From Clostridium simiarum (lineage in GTDB: Bacteria; Bacillota; Clostridia; Clostridiales; Clostridiaceae), in NCBI RefSeq assembly GCF_018919175.1, contig NZ_JAHLQL010000004.1, forward strand, positions 296,535 through 360,534: a stretch of 64,000 nucleotides of DNA, written 5' to 3'. Under the pieces are notes generated by a model. That model worked only from the letters and a program-made list of their open reading frames with translations. It did not search any database and was not told the DNA's origin. Both the position numbers and the translations under genes were made by a program. This document shows, piece after piece, positions 43,360 to 53,309 of the stretch (the stretch's first letter is position 1; each line of letters begins with the position of its first letter).

Positions 43360-44355
43360 ATGAAACGAACAATTGGATTTTTGCTTTCATTGATAATGTT
43401 GGTAAGTTTATTAACAGGATGCAATGGAGCAGTTACAAATAATAACACAGCAGGATCTGAAAGCTCACCTACTGCTGGGAAAAGTGAATCAGCTAATGAT
43501 AAGGGAGGGTGGCCAAGGACTTTTGTTGATTTTGCAGGCAATAAGGTTGTAATAGAAAAAAAACCAGAGAAAATAGTTTCGCTGTGGTACTCTTATCCGG
43601 AATTTCTTGTTCCCTTGGAAGAAATACCAATTGCTTCTACTGAGGGCAAATTTTTAGCTTCTTTGGCCTATCTGAAAGATATTGAAGCTATGAAATCAGT
43701 AGCAGAATTAGGGGACAAGCTATCCCCTAATATTGAAAAGATTGTGGAGTTGGATCCGGATATTATTTTCGCTACGGTAAATCATGAGTCAATTTATGAT
43801 TCATTGGTAAAAATTGCACCGGTAATTGTTTTGGATAGAGAAGGCTTTTATGCAGATTGGCGTGTTGGGATTCGGACTTTTGGTGAAATTTTGGGAAAAG
43901 AAAAAGAAGCAGAAACTATCATCAATGATATTACGACACAAATATCCAATGGGCGTGACACCTTGAAATCTGTAGAAGGTGAAACTGTAGCATTAATCAA
44001 AACTTGGGATGGGAAAAGTTATCATGTTGAAAGTCCTAGTGACCCATCATATATATATACCTTTGACAAGGAATTAGGTTTGGGTCTTACTCCTGACCCG
44101 GCATTTTTAGAAATGGCTGGTCAGAATGTTTCAATGGAAGGACTCTCTAATATTAATGCAGACCATATTTTCCTTGAAGCAGATATTAGTTTAAGTCAGT
44201 CTATTCTTGATGGGTTAAATAATAACAGTGTTTGGAACTCTCTCAATGCTGTGAAAAAAGGAAATGTACATTTTCTGGATATTTCAGCAGTTACAGGAGG
44301 TCCGCTAGCAACAAAATATGGAGTTAAATCCATTATTGATGCTTTAAGTAAGTAG
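43360..44355 (+). CDS. Siderophore-type ABC substrate-binding lipoprotein
   Basis: A 331-residue lipoprotein of the FepB/FecB/FhuD class. The lipobox SLLTGC places the lipidated cysteine at residue 21. TFVDFAGNKVVIEKKPEKIVS is the usual entry to the fold, ELDPDIIFATVN marks the first lobe, and NADHIFLEADI the second. The ATG at 43360 is preceded by GGAGGTATA; an ATG codon one triplet earlier is equally possible. It serves the two permeases and ATPase downstream. Confidence 0.9.
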   Translation: MKRTIGFLLSLIMLVSLLTGCNGAVTNNNTAGSESSPTAGKSESANDKGGWPRTFVDFAGNKVVIEKKPEKIVSLWYSYPEFLVPLEEIPIASTEGKFLASLAYLKDIEAMKSVAELGDKLSPNIEKIVELDPDIIFATVNHESIYDSLVKIAPVIVLDREGFYADWRVGIRTFGEILGKEKEAETIINDITTQISNGRDTLKSVEGETVALIKTWDGKSYHVESPSDPSYIYTFDKELGLGLTPDPAFLEMAGQNVSMEGLSNINADHIFLEADISLSQSILDGLNNNSVWNSLNAVKKGNVHFLDISAVTGGPLATKYGVKSIIDALSK

Positions 44356-44371
44356 GCAACAGATTATTAGC

Positions 44372-44416
44372 AAAAAGCCGGGTGTAACCTGCAAGGCGGG
44401 CAGCCACCGGCTTTTT
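44372..44416 (+). terminator. Hairpin between binding protein and permeases
   Basis: AAAAAGCCGG and CCGGCTTTTT pair across a long internal loop, with TTTTT in the right arm. It probably reduces expression of the permease genes relative to the binding protein. Confidence 0.65.
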
Positions 44417-44453
44417 GTTATTACATACTAGAATTTAAGGGAGGAAGATTTTG

Positions 44454-45503
44454 ATGGAGCAGCAGAACGAAGCGTCATTACCGCTTAATGATGCACAAAG
44501 AACAAATAGCAGAATATGGACAACATGGCTCATTATGATATGCGGCAGTGGCATTCTTCTTATGACTATAGCGTTTTCTGTTACACAAGGCGCTGTAAAA
44601 ATACCGATTTCTACCGTTTGGGATGCAATATTTCATTTTGATGCCGAGAACGTTAATCACTTAATCGTAGTAGATTTACGAATCCCACGAATAATTGCCA
44701 GCACCTTGGTGGGAGCTGCTTTTGCAGTAGCAGGAGCCATCATGCAGGGAACCACAAGAAACCCTATGGCAGATTCCGGGTTGCTTGGCCTTAATGCCGG
44801 AGCAGGCTTTGCTCTGGCTATCTGCTTTGCTTTTTTCCCGGGAGTTGGATATATGCAGATTATTTTGTTTTCATTCTTGGGTGCAGCTTTAGGTACTCTA
44901 TTGGTCAATGGTGTGGCATCTCTTCGAAGAGGTGGTGCGACCCCCATGCGTATTGTTCTGGCTGGTTCTGCCGTTACTGCACTTTTGACTGCACTTGGAC
45001 AAGGTATTGCCCTGTATTTTGAAGTTGAGCAAAATATTATGTTTTGGACAGCTGGTGGTGTAGCAGGTTCAAATTGGGATCAGATAAAAATAATGACACC
45101 TTGGATAATAGGCGCCTTACTGGGAGCTTTGGCTTTATCACGCTCTGTTTCTCTGCTTAGCCTGGGTGAAGATGTTGCAAAAGGACTAGGATTAAATACA
45201 ACACTGGTTAATGTGCTTTGTTCTCTTATAGTATTAATTTTAGCGGGAGCATCTGTATCAGTAGTAGGTGCAGTGGGTTTTGTTGGGCTAATAATTCCTC
45301 ATCTGGCAAGATACCTTGTAGGTATGGATTATCGTTGGATTATCCCCACATCTGCAATTCTTGGAGGTCTTTTGATGGTATTAGCTGATTTAGGAGCAAG
45401 AATGCTCAATCCACCATTTGAAGCTCCCCTTGGGGCATTAACTGCTCTTGTTGGAGTACCGTTCTTTCTCTATTTAGCACGAAAACAAAGGAGGGCATTG
45501 TAA
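44454..45503 (+). CDS. FecCD-family siderophore permease, first subunit
   Basis: A 349-residue permease with about nine or ten hydrophobic segments. It has DLRIPRIIASTLVGAAFAVA, QGTTRNPMADSGLLGLNAG, and the ATPase-contact region GFVGLIIPHLARYLVG. GGGAGGA precedes the ATG at 44454; a TTG triplet just upstream is in frame. It overlaps the next permease by one base (TAATG). With the next gene it forms a heterodimeric channel like FepDG. Confidence 0.92.
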   Translation: MEQQNEASLPLNDAQRTNSRIWTTWLIMICGSGILLMTIAFSVTQGAVKIPISTVWDAIFHFDAENVNHLIVVDLRIPRIIASTLVGAAFAVAGAIMQGTTRNPMADSGLLGLNAGAGFALAICFAFFPGVGYMQIILFSFLGAALGTLLVNGVASLRRGGATPMRIVLAGSAVTALLTALGQGIALYFEVEQNIMFWTAGGVAGSNWDQIKIMTPWIIGALLGALALSRSVSLLSLGEDVAKGLGLNTTLVNVLCSLIVLILAGASVSVVGAVGFVGLIIPHLARYLVGMDYRWIIPTSAILGGLLMVLADLGARMLNPPFEAPLGALTALVGVPFFLYLARKQRRAL

Positions 45504-46540
45504 TGACAGAGCTACAAAAGAAAAATGAAGCATACAAGCGCAAGATTGCTATCCGTAATACTATCATTGTTTTTAGTTGTGCTGTTCTGCTTGTAATCTC
45601 CTTCGTTGTAAGCATGAACACAGGCTATATGAAACTTTCTCCAGCAGATACGCTTCGCACCTTTTTTGGCGGGGGAACAAATAAGGAAAACTTAATCTTG
45701 TTTGATTTGCGCCTTCCACGAATTGTTATTTCGGTTTTAATCGGAGCAGGACTTGCCCTTTCTGGCTGTATTATACAAGGAATTTCCAGAAATGCACTGG
45801 CTGATCCTGGATTACTTGGCATTAATGCCGGAGCTGGATTAATGGTAATATTATATACCATGTTTTTTGGCACAAAAAGCTTTTTGTCAATCTTTACTTT
45901 ACCATTTCTTGCTTTGATAGGAGGTGGAACAACAGCAATACTTATATACTCCATTGCTTACAAAAAAGACGAAGGCATAGCCCCTATGAGGTTAATCCTT
46001 ACTGGAATTGCGATACAAGCAGGAATATCTGCATTAACGACTGTTCTTGTAGTAAAACTGGATGAGACAAAATATAACTTTGTGGCTACTTGGCAAGTTG
46101 GAAACATTTGGGGAAGCAACTGGAAGTTCGTATTGACTTTGTTGCCTTGGCTTATATTATTGATTCCCTATGTGTTGTACAAGTCCCGTGTTTTGGACAT
46201 TTTGAATCTTGGAGACGATGTAGCTTACAGTCTTGGAACGTCAGTTGAAAAGGAACGTCGTGGCTTATTGGCCGCAGCGGTAGTCTTGGCAGCGGTTTGT
46301 GTATCTGTTGGCGGAAGCATCAGTTTTGTAGGACTTATTGCACCTCATCTGGCAAGGCGACTGGTTGGACCAAAGCATAGTATACTCTTGCCCACCTGTG
46401 CGCTTACTGGTGCTGTGTTAGTATCTGCTTCAGATACTATCGCAAGGATAGTCATACAGCCTTCAGAAATTCCCACTGGTATTATTGTGGCTATCATAGG
46501 TGCGCCATATTTTCTGTATTTGCTTACAAAAAATAGGTAG
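45503..46540 (+). CDS. FecCD-family siderophore permease, second subunit
   Basis: A 345-residue permease with the same motifs as its partner: DLRLPRIVISVLIGAGLALS, QGISRNALADPGLLGINAG, and SFVGLIAPHLARRLVGP. Its start codon shares a base with the stop of the first permease. The pair resembles FepD/FepG or YfiZ/YfhA. Confidence 0.92.
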   Translation: MTELQKKNEAYKRKIAIRNTIIVFSCAVLLVISFVVSMNTGYMKLSPADTLRTFFGGGTNKENLILFDLRLPRIVISVLIGAGLALSGCIIQGISRNALADPGLLGINAGAGLMVILYTMFFGTKSFLSIFTLPFLALIGGGTTAILIYSIAYKKDEGIAPMRLILTGIAIQAGISALTTVLVVKLDETKYNFVATWQVGNIWGSNWKFVLTLLPWLILLIPYVLYKSRVLDILNLGDDVAYSLGTSVEKERRGLLAAAVVLAAVCVSVGGSISFVGLIAPHLARRLVGPKHSILLPTCALTGAVLVSASDTIARIVIQPSEIPTGIIVAIIGAPYFLYLLTKNR

Positions 46541-46562
46541 TAACTAAAAGGAGGAACAGATC

Positions 46563-47375
46563 ATGAACAGTATTTCAACGGAACAACTGGCAATTGCTTA
46601 TGAAGATAATCTTATAGTTGATAAATTAGATATGGATATTCCAAAAGGTAAAATAACAACCATCATAGGAGCAAATGGTTGCGGAAAGTCCACGGTACTA
46701 AAAGCCGTGGGACGTATCCTAAAACCAAAAGCTGGTTCTATATACCTAAACGGCAATGACATGAGGCAGCTTAGTACAAAGGAAGTTGCTCAGAAAATGG
46801 CGATATTGCCCCAAACGCCTCAAGCCCCGTCTGGTCTTACGGTAGGAGAACTTGTAGCCTATGGCCGCTTTCCCCACCAAAGGGGATTTGGAAAGCTACA
46901 ACCAGAGGACAAAAAAACAATCCAATGGGCACTTGATGTCACAAAACTTACAGAATATGAAACAATGGCAGTGGACAGCCTTTCTGGGGGCCAACGGCAG
47001 AGGGTATGGATTGCTATGGCGCTTGCCCAGCAGACTGATCTTATTTTGCTAGATGAACCGACTACATACCTTGACCTTGCTTATCAGCTTGAGGTTCTGG
47101 AGCTTTTATATAGATTGAACCGAGAACAAGGCTGCACAATCGTCATGGTACTTCATGACTTAAACCTTGCTGCCCGGTTTGCAGACTATATGATTGCTAT
47201 CCGCTGTGGAGATATTATAAAGCACGGCAAGCCAGAAGAAGTTATGACAAGTGATGTCTTGAGAGAAACATTCCGGATTGAAGCCCAGATTGTAAATGAT
47301 CCACGCACAGGTCGTCCTAATTGTATATCCTATGATTTGTTTGGAACTAAAAAGCAAGAAGATGGTGTCCTATAA
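46563..47375 (+). CDS. Siderophore ABC transporter ATPase (FepC/FecE type)
   Basis: A 270-residue ABC ATPase. Walker A is GANGCGKST, the signature is LSGGQRQRVWIAMA and Walker B is LILLDEPTTYLD followed by QLEVLELL, a sequence pattern typical of iron-siderophore importers. AAAGGAGG precedes the ATG. It completes the four-component importer that starts at 43360. Confidence 0.93.
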   Translation: MNSISTEQLAIAYEDNLIVDKLDMDIPKGKITTIIGANGCGKSTVLKAVGRILKPKAGSIYLNGNDMRQLSTKEVAQKMAILPQTPQAPSGLTVGELVAYGRFPHQRGFGKLQPEDKKTIQWALDVTKLTEYETMAVDSLSGGQRQRVWIAMALAQQTDLILLDEPTTYLDLAYQLEVLELLYRLNREQGCTIVMVLHDLNLAARFADYMIAIRCGDIIKHGKPEEVMTSDVLRETFRIEAQIVNDPRTGRPNCISYDLFGTKKQEDGVL

Positions 47376-47603
47376 TACTTGATAGGTTATCATCCGTATT
47401 GCTTGGAACTACAAAATGAAAATCAATTCAAACTATTATCGTTGATGCTCAAGGTTTTGAAGTAGATTCAATCTCTTGAGCCACTATTTCAAGCGACGCT
47501 ATAAAAAAACTTAGAGGACTGCATAGAGCAAGCTCAAAAATAACAATCTTTAGAGGCTATTTGAGGATTTGATAAAGCCTTGATTTATAAGGAGGTCCAC
47601 GTA
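47376..47603 (+). other. Spacer between the importer and the fused ABC pair
   Basis: About 225 bases without a supported gene or convincing terminator. Direct transcription from the importer into the fused ABC genes is possible. Confidence 0.4.
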
Positions 47604-49358
47604 TTGCAAACACAAGAAAAAACTACGTTTTCATGGCTGAGAGACTTCGTCGCACCGCACAAATCCGGTTATATTGCATCGGTGATCTATGCGATAATTG
47701 GCGTGGCGCTCAGCATTCTGCCTTATTATTTTGTGGCGCAGATGATCGTCCACCTAATTCGGGACGATAAAGATTTCTCTTTTTATGCCATATACTGCCT
47801 AATTATAACGGGTATTTGGCTACTACGTTATATTTTTCATGGAATATCCACAAGTCTTTCTCATAAAGCCACCTTTGCTGTAATTTCAGAGGTGCGATTG
47901 CGATTGACGGATAAACTTACCCGGCTACCAATGGGTTATTTGTTAGATACACCATCGGGTACACTTAAAAACATCCTTGTAGAACAAACTGATAACATTG
48001 AACCCATGTTATCCCATGTAATACCTGAAATGAGTGCAAATCTGCTGATTTCAATCAGTGTGATTCTCTATCTGTTTGCGATAGATTGGCGTATGGCGCT
48101 TGCTTCACTTTTCACGCTCCCCATCGCACTTTACTGTCTAAAAAAAATGACATCAGGATATGGGGAAAAGCAGCGAAATAGTATGGAGAAAACCAAACGT
48201 TTAAACGCTGTTGCTGTAGAGTATGTAGGTGGTATTGAAGTAATTAAGGCATTCAGCCAAAGTGCAACATCCTATGAAAAGTTCACTATTGCGGCAAAGG
48301 AAGCTGCAGCATCATACATTGATTGGATACGCAGTTCTCTAACCTACTTTGCTACGAATTTATCGGTTTTACCGGCTGTGCTTGTGAGTGTACTGCCTAT
48401 TGGCTCACTACTATATATGCAAGGAACCCTTTCCGCTGAATCCTTTATTCTTACCATTATTCTTTCACTTGGTATTGGAGCCCCGTTGATTTCCACCATG
48501 TCCCATGTGGATGATTTGGAGAAAATCCATGCAGTGGTACAAGAAATTGCAGCAGTTTTGAATCTGCCGAATATAGAACGTCCTCAATCGGAAGTGGAAC
48601 TGACAGATTATGATATTTCTCTGAAAAATGTATTCTTTGCTTACAAGGAAAAACAAATACTTAACGGCATCAATCTAAACATACCAGCTGGTGGTGTAAC
48701 CGCTTTTGTTGGGCCGTCAGGCGGAGGAAAATCCACTATTGCCAAACTAATTGCTTCCCAGTGGGACGTGTCGGACGGTTCTATTTCCATAGGTGGCGTA
48801 GATGTTAAACAGATTCCGTTGTCCCAGGTCAATGAGAACATTGCGTATGTAACGCAGGATAATTATCTTTTTGATGATACTGTTCGCAACAATATCCGTA
48901 TGGGAAAACTGAGCGCTTCAGATGACGAGGTAGAGCGTGTAGCTAAAGAAAGTGGTTGTCATGACTTCATCATGGGATTGAAGGAAGGCTATGAAACACG
49001 GTGTGGCGGAGGAGGGGGGCATCTCTCCGGGGGTGAACGCCAGCGAATCACTATCGCACGAGCTATGCTTAAAAATGCGCCTATTGTTATTTTAGATGAA
49101 GCCACCGCTTATACTGATCCGGAAAGCGAAGCAGTCATCCAAACAGCAGTTTCCAAGATGATAACAGGAAAAACGCTGATTGTCATTGCACACAGGTTGT
49201 CCACTATTATTGATGCGGATAAAATCGTGGTGGTAAAGGATGGTAACATTCATGCTGAAGGCACACATGACGAATTACTGAAGAACTGTTCTCTGTATCA
49301 AAGGATGTGGGCAGCTCATGATGCAGGAAAAGACGCAGCAAAGGAGGTTTTGGCATGA
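47604..49358 (+). CDS. Fused ABC half-transporter, YbtP/IrtA-like
   Basis: A 584-residue protein with an N-terminal exporter-fold membrane domain (about 15-320, six helices) and a C-terminal ABC domain: Walker A GPSGGGKST, signature HLSGGERQR, Walker B IVILDEATAYTD. The TTG at 47604 is 8 bases after GGAGG and is preferred over the TTG at 47580, which precedes that site. It overlaps the next gene by 4 bases. In Yersinia and mycobacteria such heterodimers (YbtPQ, IrtAB) import siderophores despite the exporter fold; that role is inferred from the neighbours. Confidence 0.87.
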   Translation: MQTQEKTTFSWLRDFVAPHKSGYIASVIYAIIGVALSILPYYFVAQMIVHLIRDDKDFSFYAIYCLIITGIWLLRYIFHGISTSLSHKATFAVISEVRLRLTDKLTRLPMGYLLDTPSGTLKNILVEQTDNIEPMLSHVIPEMSANLLISISVILYLFAIDWRMALASLFTLPIALYCLKKMTSGYGEKQRNSMEKTKRLNAVAVEYVGGIEVIKAFSQSATSYEKFTIAAKEAAASYIDWIRSSLTYFATNLSVLPAVLVSVLPIGSLLYMQGTLSAESFILTIILSLGIGAPLISTMSHVDDLEKIHAVVQEIAAVLNLPNIERPQSEVELTDYDISLKNVFFAYKEKQILNGINLNIPAGGVTAFVGPSGGGKSTIAKLIASQWDVSDGSISIGGVDVKQIPLSQVNENIAYVTQDNYLFDDTVRNNIRMGKLSASDDEVERVAKESGCHDFIMGLKEGYETRCGGGGGHLSGGERQRITIARAMLKNAPIVILDEATAYTDPESEAVIQTAVSKMITGKTLIVIAHRLSTIIDADKIVVVKDGNIHAEGTHDELLKNCSLYQRMWAAHDAGKDAAKEVLA

Positions 49359-51100
49359 CACAGATACTGCAGAAATTTTTTCGATTTGTAGGGGAGCAAA
49401 AAGGTAAGTTTATTGTTTCGATTTGGCTCATTATTCTATATGCCATATTTGAATCAATCCGCATTCCGGCGATTGCTATAGTGCTATCAGCTATTGTAGA
49501 TGGTCATATGACAATACAGACTGTTTGGATGTCCCTCGGTATTATGTTAGTCAGTATTATTGGATGCATTCTCACAAGAAAAGAATTTACCCTTCGTCAA
49601 ACTCAGGGTGGATACACTATGGCGGCGGACAAGCGGGTTGAGATTGGCGATAGGCTGAAATATATGCCGATGGGGTATTTCAGCACGAATAATCTTGGAT
49701 ATATTATCTCTGTCACAACCAACAGTTGCGATACATTACAGGATGCAGCAACGCGTGTTATCATGATGACATTACAGGGTCTCCTATCTACCGCAATGAT
49801 TATGCTGGCTATTCTGATTTTTGATTGGCGAATTGCGTTGCTGATGACTTTGGGTGTTCTCGCCTTTTTTGCGATAAATGCTCTGATGCAGAAAAAGTCG
49901 CGCAAGGTTTCGCCCATCAAATCGGCTTCGGATGACAACCTGGTGGAAGCGGTGCTGGAATATGTGCAGGGCATTGGTGTGGTGAAATCTTATAATTTGG
50001 ATAAAAGCGCAAATAAGCGAGTAGATGATGCGATTTACGATAACGAGAACGTCAGTATGAGATTAGAGAAAAGTTTTGTTCCATATATTAGTGCGCAAAG
50101 TTTTGTCCTAAAGATGTTTGGCGTGCTAATGATCCTTGCATCCATCTTTTTCTATAAAAACGGTAGCATGGAGCTTGTATCTTGCCTTCTGATGATGGTG
50201 GCATCTTTTATGATTTATGCTCAACTTGATACTGTGGGCGGGTTTTCAGCGCTTCTTCGGATGATGGATTTATCTATGGATAAGGTGAACAGTATTTTTG
50301 ATACCCCTGTTATGGATGTAACTGGAAAAGACATTAAACCTAACGGATTTGATATTTGTGGAGAGAGTGTAAGTTTCTCCTACGACAAGCAAAAAATCAT
50401 TGATGATGTGAGTTTCTTAATTCCACAGGGTACAACCACAGCTATTGTGGGACCCTCTGGCAGTGGGAAAACTACTCTCTGCCACCTAATGGCCAGGTTT
50501 TGGGATGTGGACAGCGGAACAATCACGCTAGGAAACACCAATGTGAGAGAGTATACGCTGGACAGTCTTCTAAAAAATTTTAGTATGGTGTTCCAAGACG
50601 TCTATCTATTTAGTGACACTATTGCAAACAACATCAAATTCGGTAAACCAGATGCGACGATGGAGGAAGTTATTGAGGCAGCAAAAAAGGCTTGTTGCCA
50701 TGAGTTTATTTCTAAACTTCCTGATGGGTATAATACCATAATCGGCGAAGGCGGTGCGACTATTTCTGGCGGTGAAAAGCAGAGGATTTCCATTGCTCGT
50801 GCTTTACTTAAAGATGCACCTATTATCATTTTAGATGAAGCCACCGCCAATGTTGATCCGGAAAATGAACATCAGTTGCAGATGGCAATTGCAGAGCTAA
50901 CCCGCAATAAAACTATCATTATGATTGCCCATCGCCTAAAAACTGTACAGGATGCCGACCAAATTCTTGTTTTAGATAACGGTAAAATCATGCAACAGGG
51001 CACTCATAATGAATTGATTGGACAAAAAGGTATTTACGCCGATTTCATTAATACACGCAAAAATGCCATTGGTTGGAAATTGAAAGCTGAACGTATATAA
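49355..51100 (+). CDS. Fused ABC half-transporter, YbtQ/IrtB-like
   Basis: A 581-residue partner of the preceding protein. The membrane domain spans about 15-300, and the ABC domain has Walker A GPSGSGKTT, signature ISGGEKQRISIARA, Walker B IIILDEATANVDPENE. It starts at an ATGA overlap, which argues for a 1:1 heterodimer. It ends 8 bases before a truncated metal-type regulator. Confidence 0.88.
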   Translation: MTQILQKFFRFVGEQKGKFIVSIWLIILYAIFESIRIPAIAIVLSAIVDGHMTIQTVWMSLGIMLVSIIGCILTRKEFTLRQTQGGYTMAADKRVEIGDRLKYMPMGYFSTNNLGYIISVTTNSCDTLQDAATRVIMMTLQGLLSTAMIMLAILIFDWRIALLMTLGVLAFFAINALMQKKSRKVSPIKSASDDNLVEAVLEYVQGIGVVKSYNLDKSANKRVDDAIYDNENVSMRLEKSFVPYISAQSFVLKMFGVLMILASIFFYKNGSMELVSCLLMMVASFMIYAQLDTVGGFSALLRMMDLSMDKVNSIFDTPVMDVTGKDIKPNGFDICGESVSFSYDKQKIIDDVSFLIPQGTTTAIVGPSGSGKTTLCHLMARFWDVDSGTITLGNTNVREYTLDSLLKNFSMVFQDVYLFSDTIANNIKFGKPDATMEEVIEAAKKACCHEFISKLPDGYNTIIGEGGATISGGEKQRISIARALLKDAPIIILDEATANVDPENEHQLQMAIAELTRNKTIIMIAHRLKTVQDADQILVLDNGKIMQQGTHNELIGQKGIYADFINTRKNAIGWKLKAERI

Positions 51101-51108
51101 GCAAAGAG

Positions 51109-51318
51109 TTGAGAGAAGGAAGAACTTTCAAAAGCCTATCTGATTCTATGCAGAACTACATTATGGTGGTTTATGAGTTGTACTTTGGAGGCAACGAATA
51201 TGTTGGTATTGTGGATATTGAGAATAAGTTAGGTGTATCCAAGGGTAGTGCTAGCCGAGCTATGAGCAGTCTTGCAGAACAAGGACTGGTATCTTCCATA
51301 AAGGCAAATAGGGATTAG
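51109..51318 (+). pseudogene. Truncated DtxR/MarR-type regulator
   Basis: A 69-residue frame starting with TTG, covering only a winged helix: MQNYIMVVYELYFGGNEYVG, then DIENKLGVSKGSASRAMSSL and EQGLVS. This matches the N-terminus of DtxR-family metal-dependent repressors, which normally run to 120-230 residues with metal-binding and dimerisation domains. Those are missing after the stop. It may be inactive, or a minimal DNA-binding protein. Confidence 0.55.
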
Positions 51319-51475
51319 AAAACTACACAATTTAAGCATGGAGGATTGTTCTTATTGCTTTTACGACAAGATAATTTAATTCACTCTTTACAGGAAAAAG
51401 TAAAACCGTTGTTTAGGCGGTCATAATCACTTGGAAGAGATGAACTATTACTAAACGGCGGTTTTGAAATAACAA

Positions 51476-51679
51476 TCAAAGCCTCCGTTTTTCTTTTATT
51501 CTCAACTACTTCACTAGATTTACTCCACATCTCAAGAATTCTCTTACTTATACCAACAACTTCACAAGCTGGAATTAACCTAGCAGTATTTTCATTAGCT
51601 TCTTTTATCAGCTCTACAATTATTATGCGATCCTCAATGCTGATTACTCTTCCTGGTTTTCCTGGAAAATCAGTATAAT
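51476..51679 (-). mobile_element. Transposase helix-turn-helix fragment
   Basis: Read leftward an open frame gives RVISIEDRIIIVELIKEANE and ARLIPACEVVGISKRILEMW. This is the N-terminal DNA-binding pattern of IS3-like transposases (...ACEILGIS.RTYQRW). The rest of the element is absent. Confidence 0.5.
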
Positions 51680-51755
51680 CTTATGTGTAGATTATACTGA
51701 TTATTAGCTTAACATTAAGCGCACAACCTTGATTATAAAGGAACTTCAAGATATA

Positions 51756-52292
51756 CTATTCGATAATATATGCACTAACAATCTCTCCGTAATAAGCGGT
51801 ATGAAAATCCTTGTTTGCACCGTGGAATGAACTATCAACTTCCTGTGGGTAAAATTTCTTCTTGTTTTCTTCTGTAATTGCACTCTCATCTTGTTTTTGC
51901 TTGTATATAACCCTACACTCTAGCGTTAACGGAAGTTCCTTAATAGCAGGAACGGAAATAATATTAGGTGTTTCAAGTGTCAAATTAAGTTCTTTGATTT
52001 TATCAATTGTACCACCGGATTTTGTCCCGCAAATCCCCAATATCTTTTTATCAAAAGCGCCATAAGGTATATTTATTGTGAATTCAGGATTTTTTTCAAG
52101 TTGAAGTTTTGTAAAGCGATTTTCTCTAACAAAAACTGTAAAAATAGGCTTTGCCCATTCAATTCCCAGTGTACCCCAAGAAATGGTCATAGAATTCACT
52201 TTGTCATCTACCTTTGTGGTCAACAAAACCCCTGTCTTTATCGCTTTCATAATTTCATTAGCATAATCAAATACTTCAATTTCTTTTTTCAT
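51756..52292 (-). CDS. Flavin reductase-like FMN-binding protein
   Basis: A 178-residue split-barrel flavoprotein. GVLLTTKVDDKVNSMTISWG (about 20-39) is the FMN-phosphate entry, and FTVFVRENRFTKLQLEKNPE and LECRVIYKQKQD follow family pattern. AAGGAGG lies before the leftward ATG. It is a lone gene; a role as NAD(P)H:FMN reductase or flavoredoxin is inferred from the fold only. Confidence 0.87.
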   Translation of the reverse strand: MKKEIEVFDYANEIMKAIKTGVLLTTKVDDKVNSMTISWGTLGIEWAKPIFTVFVRENRFTKLQLEKNPEFTINIPYGAFDKKILGICGTKSGGTIDKIKELNLTLETPNIISVPAIKELPLTLECRVIYKQKQDESAITEENKKKFYPQEVDSSFHGANKDFHTAYYGEIVSAYIIE

Positions 52293-52313
52293 AGCTTACC
52301 TCCTTACATAATT

Positions 52314-52347
52314 TATGTTTATATAATATATATGTTTATATAATATA
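52314..52347. repeat. Perfect 17-bp tandem duplication in the promoter region
   Basis: TATGTTTATATAATATA occurs twice in direct succession just upstream of the flavin reductase gene. Each copy carries TATAAT-like sequence, so copy number could alter promoter strength or spacing. Confidence 0.7.
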
Positions 52348-52568
52348 ATAGAATAATTATATTAGCTAGTATGCACTATTTAGATAGATACTATCGAAAA
52401 GGTGAGTTAAAATAGAGTCACAAGAAGGAGTCTATTCCAGCCATTTAAATATACATTGTCTTTAGTGGGAGGAAAATTCATACTAGGGTAATCAGTTTGT
52501 GGGGTAATAAAGTAAAGCATTGTTCACTTTGAGGCACATATTTTATAAGGAGATTTAAAATGCTTTAA

Positions 52569-52597
52569 TTGTAGAACATCATGCCCTGTGTTATAAT
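52569..52597 (+). promoter_or_regulatory. Promoter of the TetR-type gene
   Basis: TTGTAG, a 17-base spacer and TATAAT at 52592-52597. The -10 is consensus and the -35 is weak. Confidence 0.45.
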
Positions 52598-52632
52598 TTT
52601 GAATATAGATAAGGCGTCAAGGAGGTGGTGAC

Positions 52633-53202
52633 TTGGCACAGCAATATACCAGAAAAATGATTCATGAGGTATTCATAAAGATGCTGAATGAGCGTCCACT
52701 TAACAAAATTACAGTTAAGGATATTGCTACAGAATGTGAGATCAACAGAAATACTTTTTATTATTACTACACAGATGTATATGCACTTTTGTCAGAAATC
52801 TTCCAAACAGAACTTCAGACAGTCATTGATGAATATAATGACACACTCTCCTGGGAGGAGAGTTTTATTGTGGCTGCTAAATTTGCTTTAGAAAACAAAA
52901 CAGCCATTTATCATGTATATAATTCTATGCAGAGAGAAGAATTAGTGAACTATATATACAATGTATCAGGAAATGTTATGATACGGTATATTGAAAAGGT
53001 AAGCGACGGTATCTCAGCTTCTTCGGAAGATAGAAAATTGATTGCCTCCTTTTATCAGTGTGCCCTCACTGAAATGGTATTACGCTGGATTGCTTCTGGA
53101 ATGAAGGAAGATCCTGATACTATCATAAGACGAATCGGGCAGCTCTTCGATGGAAACATTGAGTTATCCCTTAAGAGAAGTGCTGATTTAAAAGATGTCT
53201 AG
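52633..53202 (+). CDS. TetR/AcrR-family transcriptional regulator
   Basis: A 189-residue regulator. The N-terminal HTH (about 5-50) reads RKMIHEVFIKMLNERPLNKI and DIATECEINRNTFYYYYTDV, of the DhaS/TetR_C_7-like subgroup. The TTG start at 52633 follows AAGGAGGTGGTG. The gene points at oleate hydratase but is separated from it by a terminator, so any regulation would act in trans. The ligand is unknown. Confidence 0.88.
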   Translation: MAQQYTRKMIHEVFIKMLNERPLNKITVKDIATECEINRNTFYYYYTDVYALLSEIFQTELQTVIDEYNDTLSWEESFIVAAKFALENKTAIYHVYNSMQREELVNYIYNVSGNVMIRYIEKVSDGISASSEDRKLIASFYQCALTEMVLRWIASGMKEDPDTIIRRIGQLFDGNIELSLKRSADLKDV

Positions 53203-53266
53203 TAAGAGGCAATAAGGAGAATCCTTTTTTATCAGACATTTTAACCTCAATGACTAAAAATTAAGC

Positions 53267-53309
53267 AAATAAACTGCGGTGTTTGAAATTCGAACACCGC
53301 AGTTTATTT
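53267..53309 (+). terminator. Long hairpin terminator after the TetR gene
   Basis: AAATAAACTGCGGTGTT and AACACCGCAGTTTATTT are perfectly complementary around a 9-base loop. A-rich and T-rich flanks make it usable in both directions. Confidence 0.8.
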
